Source of the DNA: Promerops cafer
Taxonomy: Eukaryota > Chordata > Aves > Passeriformes > Nectariniidae
NCBI GenBank assembly: GCA_013398275.1
Contig: VZSE01006234.1
Coordinates: forward strand, 1,524,932-1,588,931
Direction of reading: 5' to 3'
DNA length: 64,000 nucleotides
Shown piece after piece: positions 35,721-48,240 of the stretch. How positions within the stretch are numbered: position 1 is the stretch's first letter; each line of letters opens with the position of its first letter. Position numbers and translations under genes: made by a program. The notes under the pieces were generated by a model. The model was given only the letters and a program-made list of their open reading frames with translations. It did no database searches and was not told where the DNA came from.

Positions 35721-38700
35721 TTTTCACGTGATTTTTTAAATTGATGTCTAAGGAACTAATACCTAAGGTAATTAGTATTAAAGGACTGCACGCTAATTAT
35801 GGACAACATACCAGAGCCACAGTAAAATCAGGATTTCTCATTATGAGCAGCACCTAATGACAGCAAAATTACCAGGAGGTGACAGCCTCACGGCGTCTGT
35901 GATAACTCCACCAGTGCCCTGCTCTGCTGTCCTGTGCAGGGGCCAAGCTCGGGGCTGCCTTGCCCAGTCTCTCTTGCCTCTGCTTTTGGCCTTGCAGTGC
36001 TGCCTGCATTTACTGCACATGGCAGGAGCTGGGAGGCACAGGTGTCAGCCTGCATTTTTATACTCTCCCACAGTAAAAGTCATTTTTCTCCCAGCAAAAG
36101 AGCCGTGCTAAGGATTGTGGCTATTCCCAAGTCTCCGGAGACTCTGGATACAAGGGGAGGTGTGGGCAAAGTGGGGAACTTTGGGGAGATAGAAGGGGCT
36201 GTAGGATGGAGATATTTTCTGTGCCCCATGCCGTTTTCTGCCCATGAAATTCTCTCTCTCATAGACCAGGCCACTTAATAAGGAAAGAGAGACACTCCTC
36301 TCCTCTAACCATATACCCTGCCAACCTTCCTGCTCTTTCTTCCAACAGGTTTTAAATGTAGCACAATCCTTATTAATATTGTGGTGATTCACTTACACCT
36401 CAGAGTCTATTGCCCATGCAAGAGGCACATATTAGCAACCTAGGACTGGAGCCTTAAGGTGACAGTGCTGCACTGACCTCACCTGACATTTGCCAATGAT
36501 TTGGAAATAACCAAACCTCTGGAACACATCCCAAGAGAGTCCACTGTGAAACCAAAATAGGAAGGGATAAAGAGGAAAACCAAAGAGTATTTTGTTTCTT
36601 ATTTTTCTTAAGCAAGAAAGACAGTTCCTGAGAAAAGAGAATGTAAACCGAGATAAAAGTAGGAAAAGTATGTGGGAAGGCAAACATTATAACAAATGAA
36701 ACAGAGGAAGCTGGACTTGTACATGGTAAAATAAGTTTGATGAGCACAGCTGAGCTGTGCTTTCTCCTGTCTGAATGAACTTTTTGCCTATGTTCTGCTG
36801 CAAATCCATGTTTTGCTTGGAAATGTCTCTGTGATTAATAAGGCTGAACTAAAAAGAGTAAATGGAAATTTCCTTTCATGTGAGAGATGTGCAGGCAGTT
36901 TTCTGTGCCACAAAAGAGGTCTCTCTGCATTGGTGTACATGTTTGCTGTAACAGCTGTGCTCACTGGAGCGCGCTGCAGAAACCACGGGAGCAGGGCTGG
37001 TTCCCACTGGACTGCTCACAGGTAAGAGCACCTGGGAGATGATCCTCAGGGCTGCCACAAAGTCAGCACCTGCTCAGGCTGCTGTGCCAGCCTCTTGTGC
37101 CAGGAAAACAAGTTCATGGGTGGTTGTTGTTGGTTTTTAAATGGAAGTTTCAGTGGGCTGTGCAGGAAATTTGAAGCTTTTCACAACAGCCACCTGTTCA
37201 TGACTTTTTCTATTTAGCGGCACCTCTCATCCTTCCTCCCCAACAGGATCCCAATGCTGCAGCCTCTAGAAAGGCCCTTTTGCCTTCAGCCCTTGTGGAG
37301 AGTAACCAAGGATGTCAGAAGCAAAAGATCCAGCAGCCAGGACTACGTGGCTTGAATAACCTTGAACAGCAACGTGGCATCAGCTGGGACATTTTGCACT
37401 GCAGGAGCAAAGCCACAGCAGGTGTAGTCCAGCAGTGAGGTGAAGGGTGATCTCTATCCCAAGTGGGAAGCAGCAGGTCTTTAGTAATGTCAGTGTCACA
37501 TCATAGGGACAACAAGGATATCTGGTGGGACAGAACTGTGGCCATCTGGACTAGGGCTCGGCTCAGACTCTTGTTCTGCTTCTGCAGCTCTTTGGCGAGG
37601 AGCCTGTGTTCCACCACACTAGGTGTGAGAAGTATTTGGCAATGCTGCCCATCCCTGCCCAGTGCAGCCCCAGAAGTCTCCATGCACCTCCTTGCAGCTG
37701 CAGCCCATCACCTTGCTGCCCCTCCTGGTCCCATGGCCCAGCTTGTGCCTCTGTGCTGAGAGAAAGTGCTCTGCAGACATCTCATTTCAAATATTCGTTC
37801 AGAGCAATTGGCTCAGGTGCTTTTAAATGAAACCCCATAGAGGTCAGTCAAAACCATTAGTGATCCCTAGGTGATGCAGGCAGTGACATTTAATGGCTAA
37901 AACACAGGCATGAACTAAAGAGCTTCTGACACCCAGCCTGTCCTTGCTGCTGAAAACTTTGCATTTCAGTGGGGAACCATGAACTGAGTGCATGATAAAG
38001 CCTTTAACAGCCCTGAAGAAGAGGGCAGAGCAATTTCTCCAATTTTTTAGAGGCAACTTTCATGTGACAGAACTCATGAGCCTTAATTCGCATCAAATGC
38101 AAAGGAAGTCTCTTACATAAGCAGAACTGCCAGCAGAAAACAGCCAGTGACTTATCTGTGAGCTACAGGGTAGCAGGGAAACAGGCAAGTGAATGAGGAA
38201 AGGTCACTGACCTTTGTGCACAGAGAAAATTCAAAGCACATTGCCTGCTGCCATTGTGCAAGTGAGAGGTGCTTGGACCATGTCCAGCCTGCCAACATGA
38301 AAATGCAAAATTTCGCAAATGGCAGGCGTGCAGGGATCCTTGTAGACATGCAGAAATAAAATTAGCTCAGGCAACAAAGGGAGGAAGAAAAACAAACAAA
38401 TTAAAAGATCCCTAGGTATCTTGCGGCTTCTCCCTGCTAGTACAAGCAGGCTCATTTCCACCAGGATTTGTGAAAAATACAGTCATGGTGAGTTTGTTAG
38501 TCACAAACAAAAATGAGAGTAAAAATGGAGGGAAAAAAGCAGTTTAGAATGTGCATCTACTACTGTTCACTTAAAGCTATAAAATGGTGACAGTGTCCTG
38601 ATGCAATGACTGAAGTTGGAGACTCTGTTTAAGCAGTGCTTCTGAAACCTTTCACTGATGTCTGTGATTCATGCACATCTATGAATTCTGTGGTTCTATA

Positions 38701-39199
38701 TCCAGCCACAGAAAAGGAAAACAGAAAGGAAAACCCAGGAAAAATATGTCATACCTTCTCTCCTGATCTAGAGGTCATTTGCAATGTATCTTTTCTGTCT
38801 GTGCTGTACTGAATGTGTCATCATTTCCTTGTGCCACTAACCAGTCCCTTTCCCTGGTCAAATTCCAAGATCAGTACTACTGCAGTGCCAACAGGTAATA
38901 ACAAACAGCAGGAATCAGTGCTTGGTGCTCCTGCTTGTGACTGAATGTTTTCTGCCAACATTTTGTTGTTGGTGTCGTTTTTGTTTGGATTCGGGGGGTG
39001 GTGTTGATGTTTTTTGCAGTACCCCAAAGGTTTGGTTGTGAAACGCTGAATTAGAAGTAGACTGCACCAACATGTTAATTTTTTCTTTTGTCTCATCAAA
39101 ATTTATGGAGAAAAAAAAAAAATCAACTGTAAGTTTACTACCAGCACTAAGGGTTTGGGAAACTGCCCTTTGCTCTGGCCCTTCGAGAGTCACTTTGAT

Positions 39200-39718
39200 C
39201 AGAGCTGAGTGGGCGTGTAGCTCGTTCTGCATTAGCAGCTCTCCACACTCACCTGGCAGAGGTGCGAGTGGAGGGATGTGCGGCAGCAGAGAGGCAGCTC
39301 TGTGAAGCTGCGAATCTGAGCTTGCCGTTGTGAGGGCAGTGTTTGCGCTTTATCGGACGGAGGTGGCCTGCTAATAACAATGGCCGTGCTTTCATCAGAG
39401 CGGGTGAGTCAGTCCGCCAGCTCTGCCGCCCTGCACAAAGCCGTCCCGTGGTTTTTTGCCGGGACAATGAGTTGAGTCAGCTCACCGAAGGCTGCGCAAA
39501 GAGGCGCAGAGCCAGCGCAGGGTGAGCAGTGGGAATGCACAGCCAGGAGGGGAAAGGGTAAGAGGCAACGCGCCCGTCCTGGCAGCGGCAGCTCTTGGAT
39601 CGCCTCGTCCTAGGCTGCGCACTCAGCAAAATGCAAACTTACCTGGCAGTGAGGTCACCAGAAAGCTTTTACATGAGACGGGGACCCGTTCTTTAGAGGC
39701 CGTTTGGGAGATCGGAGT
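39200..39718. promoter_or_regulatory. CpG-enriched intergenic patch with two AP-1/MARE-type sites
   Basis: CpG dinucleotides are clearly more frequent here than in the kilobases on either side. TGAGTCAG occurs at 39405-39412 and again at 39473-39480, the second extended to TGAGTCAGCTCA, which resembles a MARE half-element. No protein family is recognisable in the open frame at 39522-39944. The patch could be an enhancer or the promoter of a non-coding transcript. Function is inferred from composition and motifs only. Confidence 0.35.
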
Positions 39719-39833
39719 GCAGGCAGGAAAGGGGGAAAGAGCTCAGATCTGCTGCAGGCAGGAAAGGGGGAAAGAGCTCAGATCTGCTGCAGACAGTAAA
39801 GGGGGAAAGAGCTCAGATCTGCTGCAGACAGTA
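39719..39833. repeat. 35-bp tandem repeat, three full copies and a partial fourth
   Basis: Units start at 39719, 39754 and 39789, with a partial copy at 39824-39833. Copies 1 and 2 are identical; copy 3 differs at two places (GCAGACAGT for GCAGGCAGG). Each unit contains GGGGGAAAGAGCTCAGATCT. The period is not a multiple of three, so the apparent repeated peptide in an overlapping open frame changes frame each copy and is not coding. Confidence 0.95.
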
Positions 39834-40370
39834 CCTCTCCTCCATGGAAGCTTACAGAAGCTCCAGTTAAGCAGCTGTAAGAATTTTGGATTGGTTTTGG
39901 ATTCATTTGTTTGGTTTTGGTTTTTGTTTGGTTTTTTGTTTTAACTGTAAACTAAAGCAGGGAAAATAATTTGACCATAGCCAAACTCTCAGTCATTCAA
40001 GCTATACTCAATATTAACTCTGAGGAGTATGGATCATACTCAGGCGTTTTCAGGAGTAAAAGAATAAAAGCGAGAGACACCTCGCTGCCCTGTGAAATCG
40101 CTGAATTATTAGTGCCACTTGCTGCTGATGCTTCTCTTTCGGGGTGGGGTGAAGCTATCGGTCACGTTTATCAGGTTGGAGAGCACGCCAGGGCTCACCA
40201 GTTTAAATCTTCAGCGTCAGCTGACCAGAATAATAGCTGCATATTCTCATTTAAAATGTGCATGGCTTGTAGAGCACAGGCATTTCACAAACACTCTGGA
40301 ACACCCGTCAAAAACACCTGGAATTTAGGGCTCCAAGGCACACCAATGGGCAGTTTGCATTTCCAAGAAA
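39834..40370. other. Intergenic spacer between the 35-bp repeat and the satellite block
   Basis: Mostly unremarkable. A GT/T-rich stretch (GGTTTTGGTTTTTGTTTGG, about 39913-39940) is low complexity. The open frame at 39971-40378 (135 codons) has no recognisable domain or start context. Confidence 0.5.
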
Positions 40371-41332
40371 GGAAGTGAAATGAAATGAAAAATCAAGCTG
40401 TGAAATGAAATTAAATTAAACTTCCCTGAATGAAATTAAATGAAATTAAATTAAATTAAATCTTGGGATTTCGTTTCCTGAAAGGAAATGAAATCAAAAA
40501 TCAAGGAATCAAGTGAAATAAAATAAAACTTCAAGGAAAGAAATGAAGTGAAATGTAACAATCTAGACATTTCCTATCATGAAATTAATATTCATTCAAG
40601 GTATGAAAAGGATATCAAGGAATGAAGACAAATTAAATGTAACTTAAAGGAATGAAATCAAATTAAATGAAATTAAAAATAAGGAAATGCAATTGAATGA
40701 AATCTCACTATTTAATTTTCTTTTGTGAAATGACAAAGCAAGGAATGAAATTAAATAAAATGTAACTTCATGTAATAAAAGGAAATTAAATGGAATTTTA
40801 AAATACAAAAAAAATATTAAAAATAAATGAAATGACAAATCAAGGAATGAAACAAAATGAAATTAAATTTAATGTATATAATGAAAATAAATGAAAAAAT
40901 GAAATGAAAAAATATAAAAAGAAAGGAAATGTAACAAAATGAAATTAAATAAAATCTCAAGATTTCATTTTCTAAAAGGAAATAAAACGACAAATTTAAT
41001 TTGATTTCATTTTCTTACATTTCTTTTCATTTTTTCATTTAATTTCTTTTCCTTTTATTCCATGAAGTTTCATTTCAGTTCACTTCATTTTCTGATGTTT
41101 CATTTCATTTTTCATTTTCACTTCATTTCATTGAATTTTCATTTCATGCAAGGAAATGAAATCTAAAGATTTCATCTAATTTCATTTTCTTATGTTCATT
41201 TACATTTCATTTCATTGCACTTCATTTCAATTCATTCACTTAAGTTTCATTTCATTCCTTTAATTTTCATCTCATGAAAGGCAATGAAATCTTGAGATAT
41301 CCTTTAATTTACTTTTGTTACGTTTCATTTAA
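40371..41332. repeat. Strand-switching GAAAT/TAAAT satellite-like block (about 960 bp)
   Basis: From 40371 to about 40990 the + strand is dominated by A-rich units (TGAAATGAAATTAAAT variants). From about 40998 to 41332 the same units appear in reverse complement (TTTCATTTCATTTAATTTC). A longer core, AAATCTCAAGATTTCATT, recurs near 40461, 40699 and 40957 in one orientation, and reversed near 41157 and 41281. The block is therefore a degenerate inverted array, not a plain microsatellite. Open frames across it are low-complexity shadows. Confidence 0.9.
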
Positions 41333-42831
41333 CGCAGCTGTCTTTTGTGTATGAGAAATTCACATTTATGTTGACACCGCTCTGTTACTTTGAGCATGGT
41401 TGCAAAACTCAGGTTCATGAATGGCTATCCTCTTTCTGTAGGACATTTAATCCTTGTACGGACAAGGCCTGACTGGCTCAGCTCAGTCACCTCAGCCTCG
41501 TGTTTGCGTCGTGCCACTGTCTCCCCTCGCACTCCCGCATCAGCTGGGACCTCTTGTCTTCCTCACTGTAGCTTCTGATACCTTCATCCTGCATCCACAG
41601 CTTAAATCCTTCATTTGGTTCTCAAATTCATTGTACAGTGTTCCTAAAGTTCGCCGTCCCCATCACTTCCGTTCTCGAGAGTACGTGGATTTGTAGATTT
41701 GCTTTCCATTTCCTTACACCTACCATGGACATGAGTGTTCTCTCTCTTTTTGTACGTGTGGGTTTTGTTTTGTTTTTGAAGTTTTGCAAGCGTTATTTTA
41801 GTATTTATTCTTACTCTTTCCAAGTTGCTGTAAGCACTTGGGAATGCTAAATCCAGGCCAGGGCCCTGCAGTGCTGGCACTGTGGCTGTGCCCAGAGCTC
41901 TGGCAGCTTCCAGGTGGCAATAAGGGGTGTCCAGGCAAGTCGACAGGAATAGCACAATTGTAGGACCACAATTCTTACCAGGAACAATCATTTTGTCTCA
42001 CATTGTCAACTTGTAGTTTGCAATACAGGGCTGGCCTCCCCTCAACATCTGCACAGATGCTCAGGTCTTAAACTAGCCTGGAAGTCCAGGTCACTCCTCA
42101 GGTATGAATGCTTGATCCCAATTAATAAGGGATGAAGCAGAGAGAACCCATGAGATGCAGGAATCCAGAGTCAGCAGCTTTGGCAGAACTTTGTGAAGTT
42201 TCAGCTTTAGTGTCATTGTCTAAGTTTTAGGAAGCAGCAGCCTGTGCTGGCTTAGTGGCAGAGCTCAGGCAGCAATTTGAAATTAAAAATTAAAATATGT
42301 CAACCAGGGAGAAAAGAAAAAAAGGGATCCTAATTAGGAAATGCAGAAAACTGACAGAAAAAACCAAATATATCAAGGACATAACCCTGACTGGAAAAGC
42401 TTGAAACAGTGAAGGATTTTAAGAAAATTTGGAGTAGGAGTAATTCTAGCAATGATACAAACTTAAGAACATTTAAATTGATACAGGGAAGACAGAGGGC
42501 CTTGAGTCAGTTTTTTATGGAATAAGCAGTGTATGTTAATCTTGGCAAACTCTGTCCTATATCTTTGTCCCTGGTCATACCCAAAACATCAGGGGTGAAA
42601 GGAAGACAACATGGAATCAATTCCCTGGACATCTCTATGCTGAGAGAGGCTGTGACAGGTCCAGAAAATAAGATAGGAAGACTAACAAAGGAAGAGGGTA
42701 TTTTTCATTAAACCATGACTTCAAGTCCATGAGAGCCTCAGTGTCACACAGAATGGAGGGCAATGAAATGAGAAGTCACAAAGGTCCAAATCCTTACACA
42801 GGTCTTTATCTTCCACATCAAATATATTTAT

Positions 42832-42871
42832 ATTAATGGCATCTCATGCCCATTAATGGCATCTAATGCTT
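42832..42871. repeat. Near-perfect 20-bp tandem duplication
   Basis: ATTAATGGCATCTCATGCCC is followed directly by ATTAATGGCATCTAATGCTT. Intergenic. Confidence 0.85.
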
Positions 42872-43771
42872 AATAGTTGCAGTGGAACTGCCTTGCATGA
42901 GTGGGAATTCAATGTCTAACTGCACCTGAGCATCTGACCCTCTGAAATGGGCTCTGCCAGAGCCTGCGGTGTGCCTGGAGCCTCTGCTGTGCAAGGGCTG
43001 CTGTGGGCAGAGCACCACGTGGGATGGGAACAGAGCGTCCTGTCCCTGTGGTGGAGGGCAGTTGCTGCACACAGGATGCTCTGGTGTGGGCTGCTGACAT
43101 CCTGGACCAAAGGTAATTACTCAGGTCTTCATTTTCGTTCTCTGCCTTCCCACTAATGTTTCTTCCCTATTTCTATGGGCTTGTGTGTGCGGGCTGCCTG
43201 TGGTCCAGAAGGTCTATTATCTTCCCATCCTGACATCTTGATAGGCAGCAGAACGAGTGGGATACAGCACTAAGAGGTCATTAGCATTCAAATAGATCAC
43301 GAGCTCACCTGGGGGTTTTGCATGACAGTGTTTTCCCAACTTCTTGTCAGAAACAAGTGTTGATAAGCAGGGCAGTCACCAGTGGTGAAACTGCAAACAT
43401 GAAATCAAACCTTGGTGGTGCTTGGGAGCAAGGAGGAGCTCACCTTGCACATTTGCTCACCTGCAGGAATGGGAGGTCATGAAAGGCTGCCCAGAAAATA
43501 CAAAGTGTGCTGTGGAGAGCTGGCAGTTTGCTTCCTGCACCTCTCCTCTGCTGTCCAGGGCAATCTCACAGTCTGAGAATTCCCTTTTTTTGTGTATAAT
43601 ATGCCGAGCGAGCATCTCTGTCCTGTCCTACACTGAGCTTGTGGATCCCTAATTTTCAGTGTACACTAGAATGTTTGTGGACTACTGTGTGTATGTGTGT
43701 GTCCATAGAAGATTCTGTTAGTGCCTGCTTAGATTTGTGGGTATATGTGCTTGTTAGGAATTTCATAATTT

Positions 43772-43870
43772 CACCCAGAGTTTCCTTATGTGTAAAATGG
43801 AGATAATAACAGGTAATTACCTACCTGTCAGGGCTGCTGTGAGGACAAATTAACCAATGCTTGTGTGGGT
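43772..43870 (+). mobile_element. MIR-like SINE relic, sense
   Basis: The segment matches the 3' half of the MIR consensus as I know it: TTTCCTTATGTGTAAAATGG, then AGATAATAAC, CTACCTGTCAGGGCTGCTGT and GAGGACAAATTAA. It is an ancient amniote repeat, well diverged. Confidence 0.7.
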
Positions 43871-45699
43871 GTTTGCAGATGAAAAGCATGATATTAGGAC
43901 TAAATATAATGATTGAATATTACAGAAGAGAGTTTGCATTTACTATGGTGATTGAATATGAGTTGAAAGTACTTTGTAGGTGTTTATTTCTTGTGCAGTA
44001 CTGAGTATTTGTGGAAGGTGGAAAACTGGTGGAGCCAAGTTTGGGGTATGTTTCAAAGAAATGGTTGAAGTTCCTCTTTAACCTGAGAGCAGACTGACTT
44101 TCTTCTCTCAACTAAATCTAATGCTGAACAAGGGACAAGAGAACAGAGGAATGAAAATGTGGGCAAGCTAGAGAGGAAGGGAATGAAAATGAAATGCAAT
44201 TGAAGATCATGATTTCAAAGAACAAAAATGTAAAAAAAAATGAAAGGGAAAATAAAAGCTAGGGGAAATGAGGACAGAGGAAAGGAAAGAAACCTCAGGG
44301 ATTCATGGGTGTTACATTTTCTCAGTACATGGAATTATGAGAAAGTAAACACCAATTTAAAAGAGGCATCAGAAACAATAGATGAAAAGCATATGCAGGG
44401 AAAGAAATTTAGTGAAATGGGAAGGAAGCAAAAGATGTGCTTAATTATTCTTTGTTTTCATTTTGTTAAGTGTAATGGCATAATTCTTTTATTTCCTATG
44501 GGTTGTTGAGAGGCACTTCTTTGAAAATCTAGAAGATGGTGCCAAGTATTTCAGATGCTTTTTGCATGTGTTCCATGGGCAGGCTGTTAAGAGTTAAGGT
44601 GTGGATGCATTTGTCAGCGTGAGAATGGCCCTGTCTGGTTTCATTTGGCTTTCATGCTGTCTCTGGAGAATTAGTGGAACAAGTTCATTTCCATCGACTC
44701 CAGTGAAGCTGCACTGTGAGTGAATCAGAGCCACTCTCACTGCTAAATGTAGCTGTTGCCCTATGAAACCCTGATCCAAAGTGTTCTTCAGGTTAAACCT
44801 GGAATGTTTTGTGATTAAACCAAAATAATAAGACAAAAGCTTAATTGTTATGAACCCTCTGAGTATGGTATGTTGGTGTGCAAGCAGGCCAGAGGAGTGG
44901 CAAGGGGAGGTGGACCATGAGAAGAGTCAGGTGCAAATAACCAATACACACAGAGTTCAGAGAGCAGACTGCCTTTCTTTGCAAATTGTCCTGGGCTGCA
45001 ATGAAAATCATTGGCAAACATCCTTGCAGGGTCCTGTGGCCTGCTTACTTTTGCTCCCTCTGGTTCGCCCTCTCGTATCCCTACCCTCCCTACCTCAACA
45101 TCTCCCCAAATCCAGGATGGCTCCAGTTCTTCATCTTGTTTCACATTCTTCCTTGCACCCCAAAACTTATTTTGGGCTGAATCACTCTTACCTCAACTCA
45201 TTGGCCTAAATTAATCTTTTGTGTAATTCAACTGACTAAAATTGACGTAAATCGAATTACATCAGAGCTGAAATTAACACAGTCTGACTAAAATAGCACC
45301 TGCCTTTTCTGCCGAAGCAATGCCTGTCTCTTCCCCACCTCCACCCACATACCATGATTTTAACATTTCTTTCTCCTCATTGCTCTTTCACTTATCCCAC
45401 TGCCATGAGCAAGCTGTGCTCTCAGTGGTTGGCGTTGCTCTCTCTGCTCCAGCACCCTGTTCTCCTTCATCCCACAGCACAGGCTGTTGGTCCCTGCTAA
45501 CAGCCGAGCCATGCCTGTGTCCAAGCCCATGCAACAGCTTTGTATCTTCTACTGGATTTTTCTGTCCTTCACCACAGAGATGCACCATCTGAGTTCAGAG
45601 CCTATTTGCACAGGGCACTTCCTGTACCTGCAGAAATTATAGTCTTTCTCCAAAGAATTTGCAAGTCAGAGTGCCATGTTGTACAAACAGGAGGAGGGA

Positions 45700-45780
45700 A
45701 GTTAGATGAAGATGAAGTTATTTGCCAAAGGTAGCCTAGCAGGACAATGGCAGAGTTGTGGGTGTCACACTCAAAGCCTC
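45700..45780 (-). mobile_element. Short MIR-like relic, antisense
   Basis: GTTATTTGCCAAAGGTAGCC, followed by GGCAGAGTTGTGGGTGTCAC, resembles the antisense core of MIR (TTGCCCAAGGTCACACAGCTAG...). It is short and diverged. Confidence 0.5.
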
Positions 45781-48223
45781 TCTTCCTTTTCCATGACTTC
45801 CTTTAAGCCAGCATGGCATTTCTCATCACCTCTTTCAGCCCATCTTTGGGCCCTCACCCTCACATGGTGGTAAAACATCTCCTTTGCTTGCATTCTCATC
45901 CCCTCTGGCTTTCTGACTTCCTTCAGCTTGCCCTTGGAGCCTGCTCATGTTGGCTAGGCTTTCTTCCCTCCTCTTGAAAAATCTGTGTGTTTACAGCCAA
46001 AAATAAAGTATGGCTTCTCCGGTTGAGCTGTACTTTATGTCTGGCAGCATGCTCCACCCTTTGCATCTGTGCATCTCTTTGGGGCAAGGATTTATTCCAT
46101 AATTGCTCTAACTTATTTATTATCATGGCATATGTATCTGCAGTGTTATGCAAACTGTAAAAGCTCCTAGTTCTAAAGGTCACCATGTGTTTGCCTTCCA
46201 AACACAGATGAGCTCAGAACAAAAGGGAATGGCAGGCTCACGAGGAGATGAAGGCAGGGAATCACCCTGATCTAACTAATTTGCCAAGGCAGTGTTCACA
46301 AAAGTAAGTTACCTAGTGCTGCAGGTACAACCAAACAACCCAATCCAACCCCACTGTCTTCCAGATGAGTGAATTGATTTCCCAGCACTGCTGTGTAGTT
46401 CCATAGCAGTGGAGAGCAGCACGTCCTGGACACCCAGAGCAGGATGTTTCTCATCCTAAGTGTCAGGCTACCGAGTCTCCCATGCCACGACTTACACGTG
46501 GAGCTTCTCGTTCCGCAGTGCCACGTGCCAGCCGTGGCTTCCTGGAGGTGGTGGACAGAGGCTGGGATGTTGTAGAGGCTGCTGTGGTAGAATTATCCCC
46601 CAGCTCAAAAGAGCCTTGCTGCAGTTAATGGCTTCAGAAGCTGGAAAGCTGCTGTGCTACCTGGTGACCAAGGCCACAGTACATCCCAGACATGGCTTGT
46701 CACAGTGCTACCCCGAGCACTGGCATGAGTGATAGCTGAGCTGTGATTTGCTTTCCACATTGCTCTGAAGTGTTGAAAGAGGATCGTAAGGTAATACTTA
46801 CCTGAGCTCATGAAGTGACCCCACTACATCCTATATGTGACTTCCAGGAAGACGAGGGATAAATTAAATGCTTGTGAGATATGCAAAATGCTAAGCCATT
46901 ATTTGCAGTCCTTCCCAAGATCATCTTCTGCCTACTAGCATTTACTGTGACTTAGGTCAATTGTCAGCATGAGGGGAGAAAATAAATCCAGTCATTGCTT
47001 CCTCTACTAATTAACAGCCTCAACTAAGTGGAATTAGAGCCATGAAGACTGGATTCTCATTCTTCTTGTCAGAGCAGAGATGCTCTGATAGGGATGGGGA
47101 TCTGCCACAGGCTGCACTCTTCCCCAGGGGATGAAGCTGCTTCTCCAGTAGAAAAATATAAATACAGGAGGGTGGGAAGAAGGTAGGGGGGTCTGGCAAG
47201 CAGAAACCTGTTCCTGAGCCAGCCATGCTGGAAGAGTAAAAGGAAAAATGCCCAGGGTCACTCTCAAGGGAAGAATTTTAAAAGATCTCACCTAAGTATG
47301 ACAGGGCAAATAGAAAACAGTAGGTGAGTAGGATAAGCTAAACACAAGGGGAGAGATAAGAATTTTTCATCCTCAGAAGAAGGGGGGAAAGGAATATGGA
47401 TAAACTCAAAGCTGTGTCTTATTTCTGCTGCAGCTTCTCCTCCACCTCCTTTCCTCCCATGTGCTTTGCATGAGGGTGCAGCAGAGTAACCTGCCACAAG
47501 CTCAAAATAAAGAGTACTGGGGGACAATCTGTCTGAAAAATACCCCTCTGCCAAAAAAGAATCTCTTAAATATGATGATCAAAGTGTTCAGGTATTAACA
47601 GATGAGAATGGTTTATGAAGCTGGATTAGCTCAGAATCCATCTGATTATTTTTAAACCTCTAAGACTGAAAGCTATAAACCTTCCTAAGAGAAATGCCAT
47701 TTATTTTAAAATGAGCAGCAAAATCTTGATTAATTGAGTTGCAAAAGAAATGGATCTAAAAACAGGCATTGGAAGAACATGAGTGCATTATGTATTTGGG
47801 TTTTGCTTTTGGAAGAATTCAAAACCAGATCCTGTTGCCAGTGCTGATCCAAAGTTATGATAGTCTAAGCCTGAATTCAGGTGTCCATAGACCCAGGGAG
47901 GGATTGTCCAGGTCCCTGTTCCTGTGACATTAGCTCAGGACCAGGACCATCATCATGCCCCTGGTCGGTCGGCTGAGAAGTTCTTCCCTACTGAAGTCCC
48001 AGCAGTGATGTCTCCAGTATCAAAACAAAGGTGCCCTGCTGGTTTCCCCGTGTGTGGCTTTGGGGTGCCCCTGCTTGGAGGGATGCTGTGGCCTGGGACA
48101 AATTCTGCTGTGCAGTGTCTCAGTCAAGCCACGTGGTGGTTTGGCCACACAAAGAGCAACTGGAACAGAGGCAGGGAACATTGCCTGGTTCTTTTTCTGT
48201 GACCTTAGTTCAGCACTTATAAA

Positions 48224-48240
48224 GAAAAAAAAAAAAAAAT
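48224..48240. repeat. Poly(A) tract, intergenic
   Basis: An A run follows TTATAAAG. No source element is recognisable on its 5' side. Confidence 0.85.

Larger units (their letters stand above)
34441..39199. other. Intergenic DNA downstream of GRAP2
   Basis: No gene is recognised. It contains a 9-bp-stem hairpin (34564-34588), a poly(A) tract and a possible MIR/L3 relic. The longest open frames (up to 114 codons) have no family likeness and no codon-level signs of coding. Confidence 0.6.

Noticed and set aside
39522..39944. 140-codon open frame with a repeated Lys/Gly/Ser-rich peptide
   Set aside because: The repetition comes from a 35-bp tandem repeat read in a new frame each copy. There is no family likeness or splice context.
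40644..40838. Phe/Leu/Ser-rich minus-strand open frame resembling a membrane protein
   Set aside because: It is a translation of the GAAAT/TAAAT satellite block.
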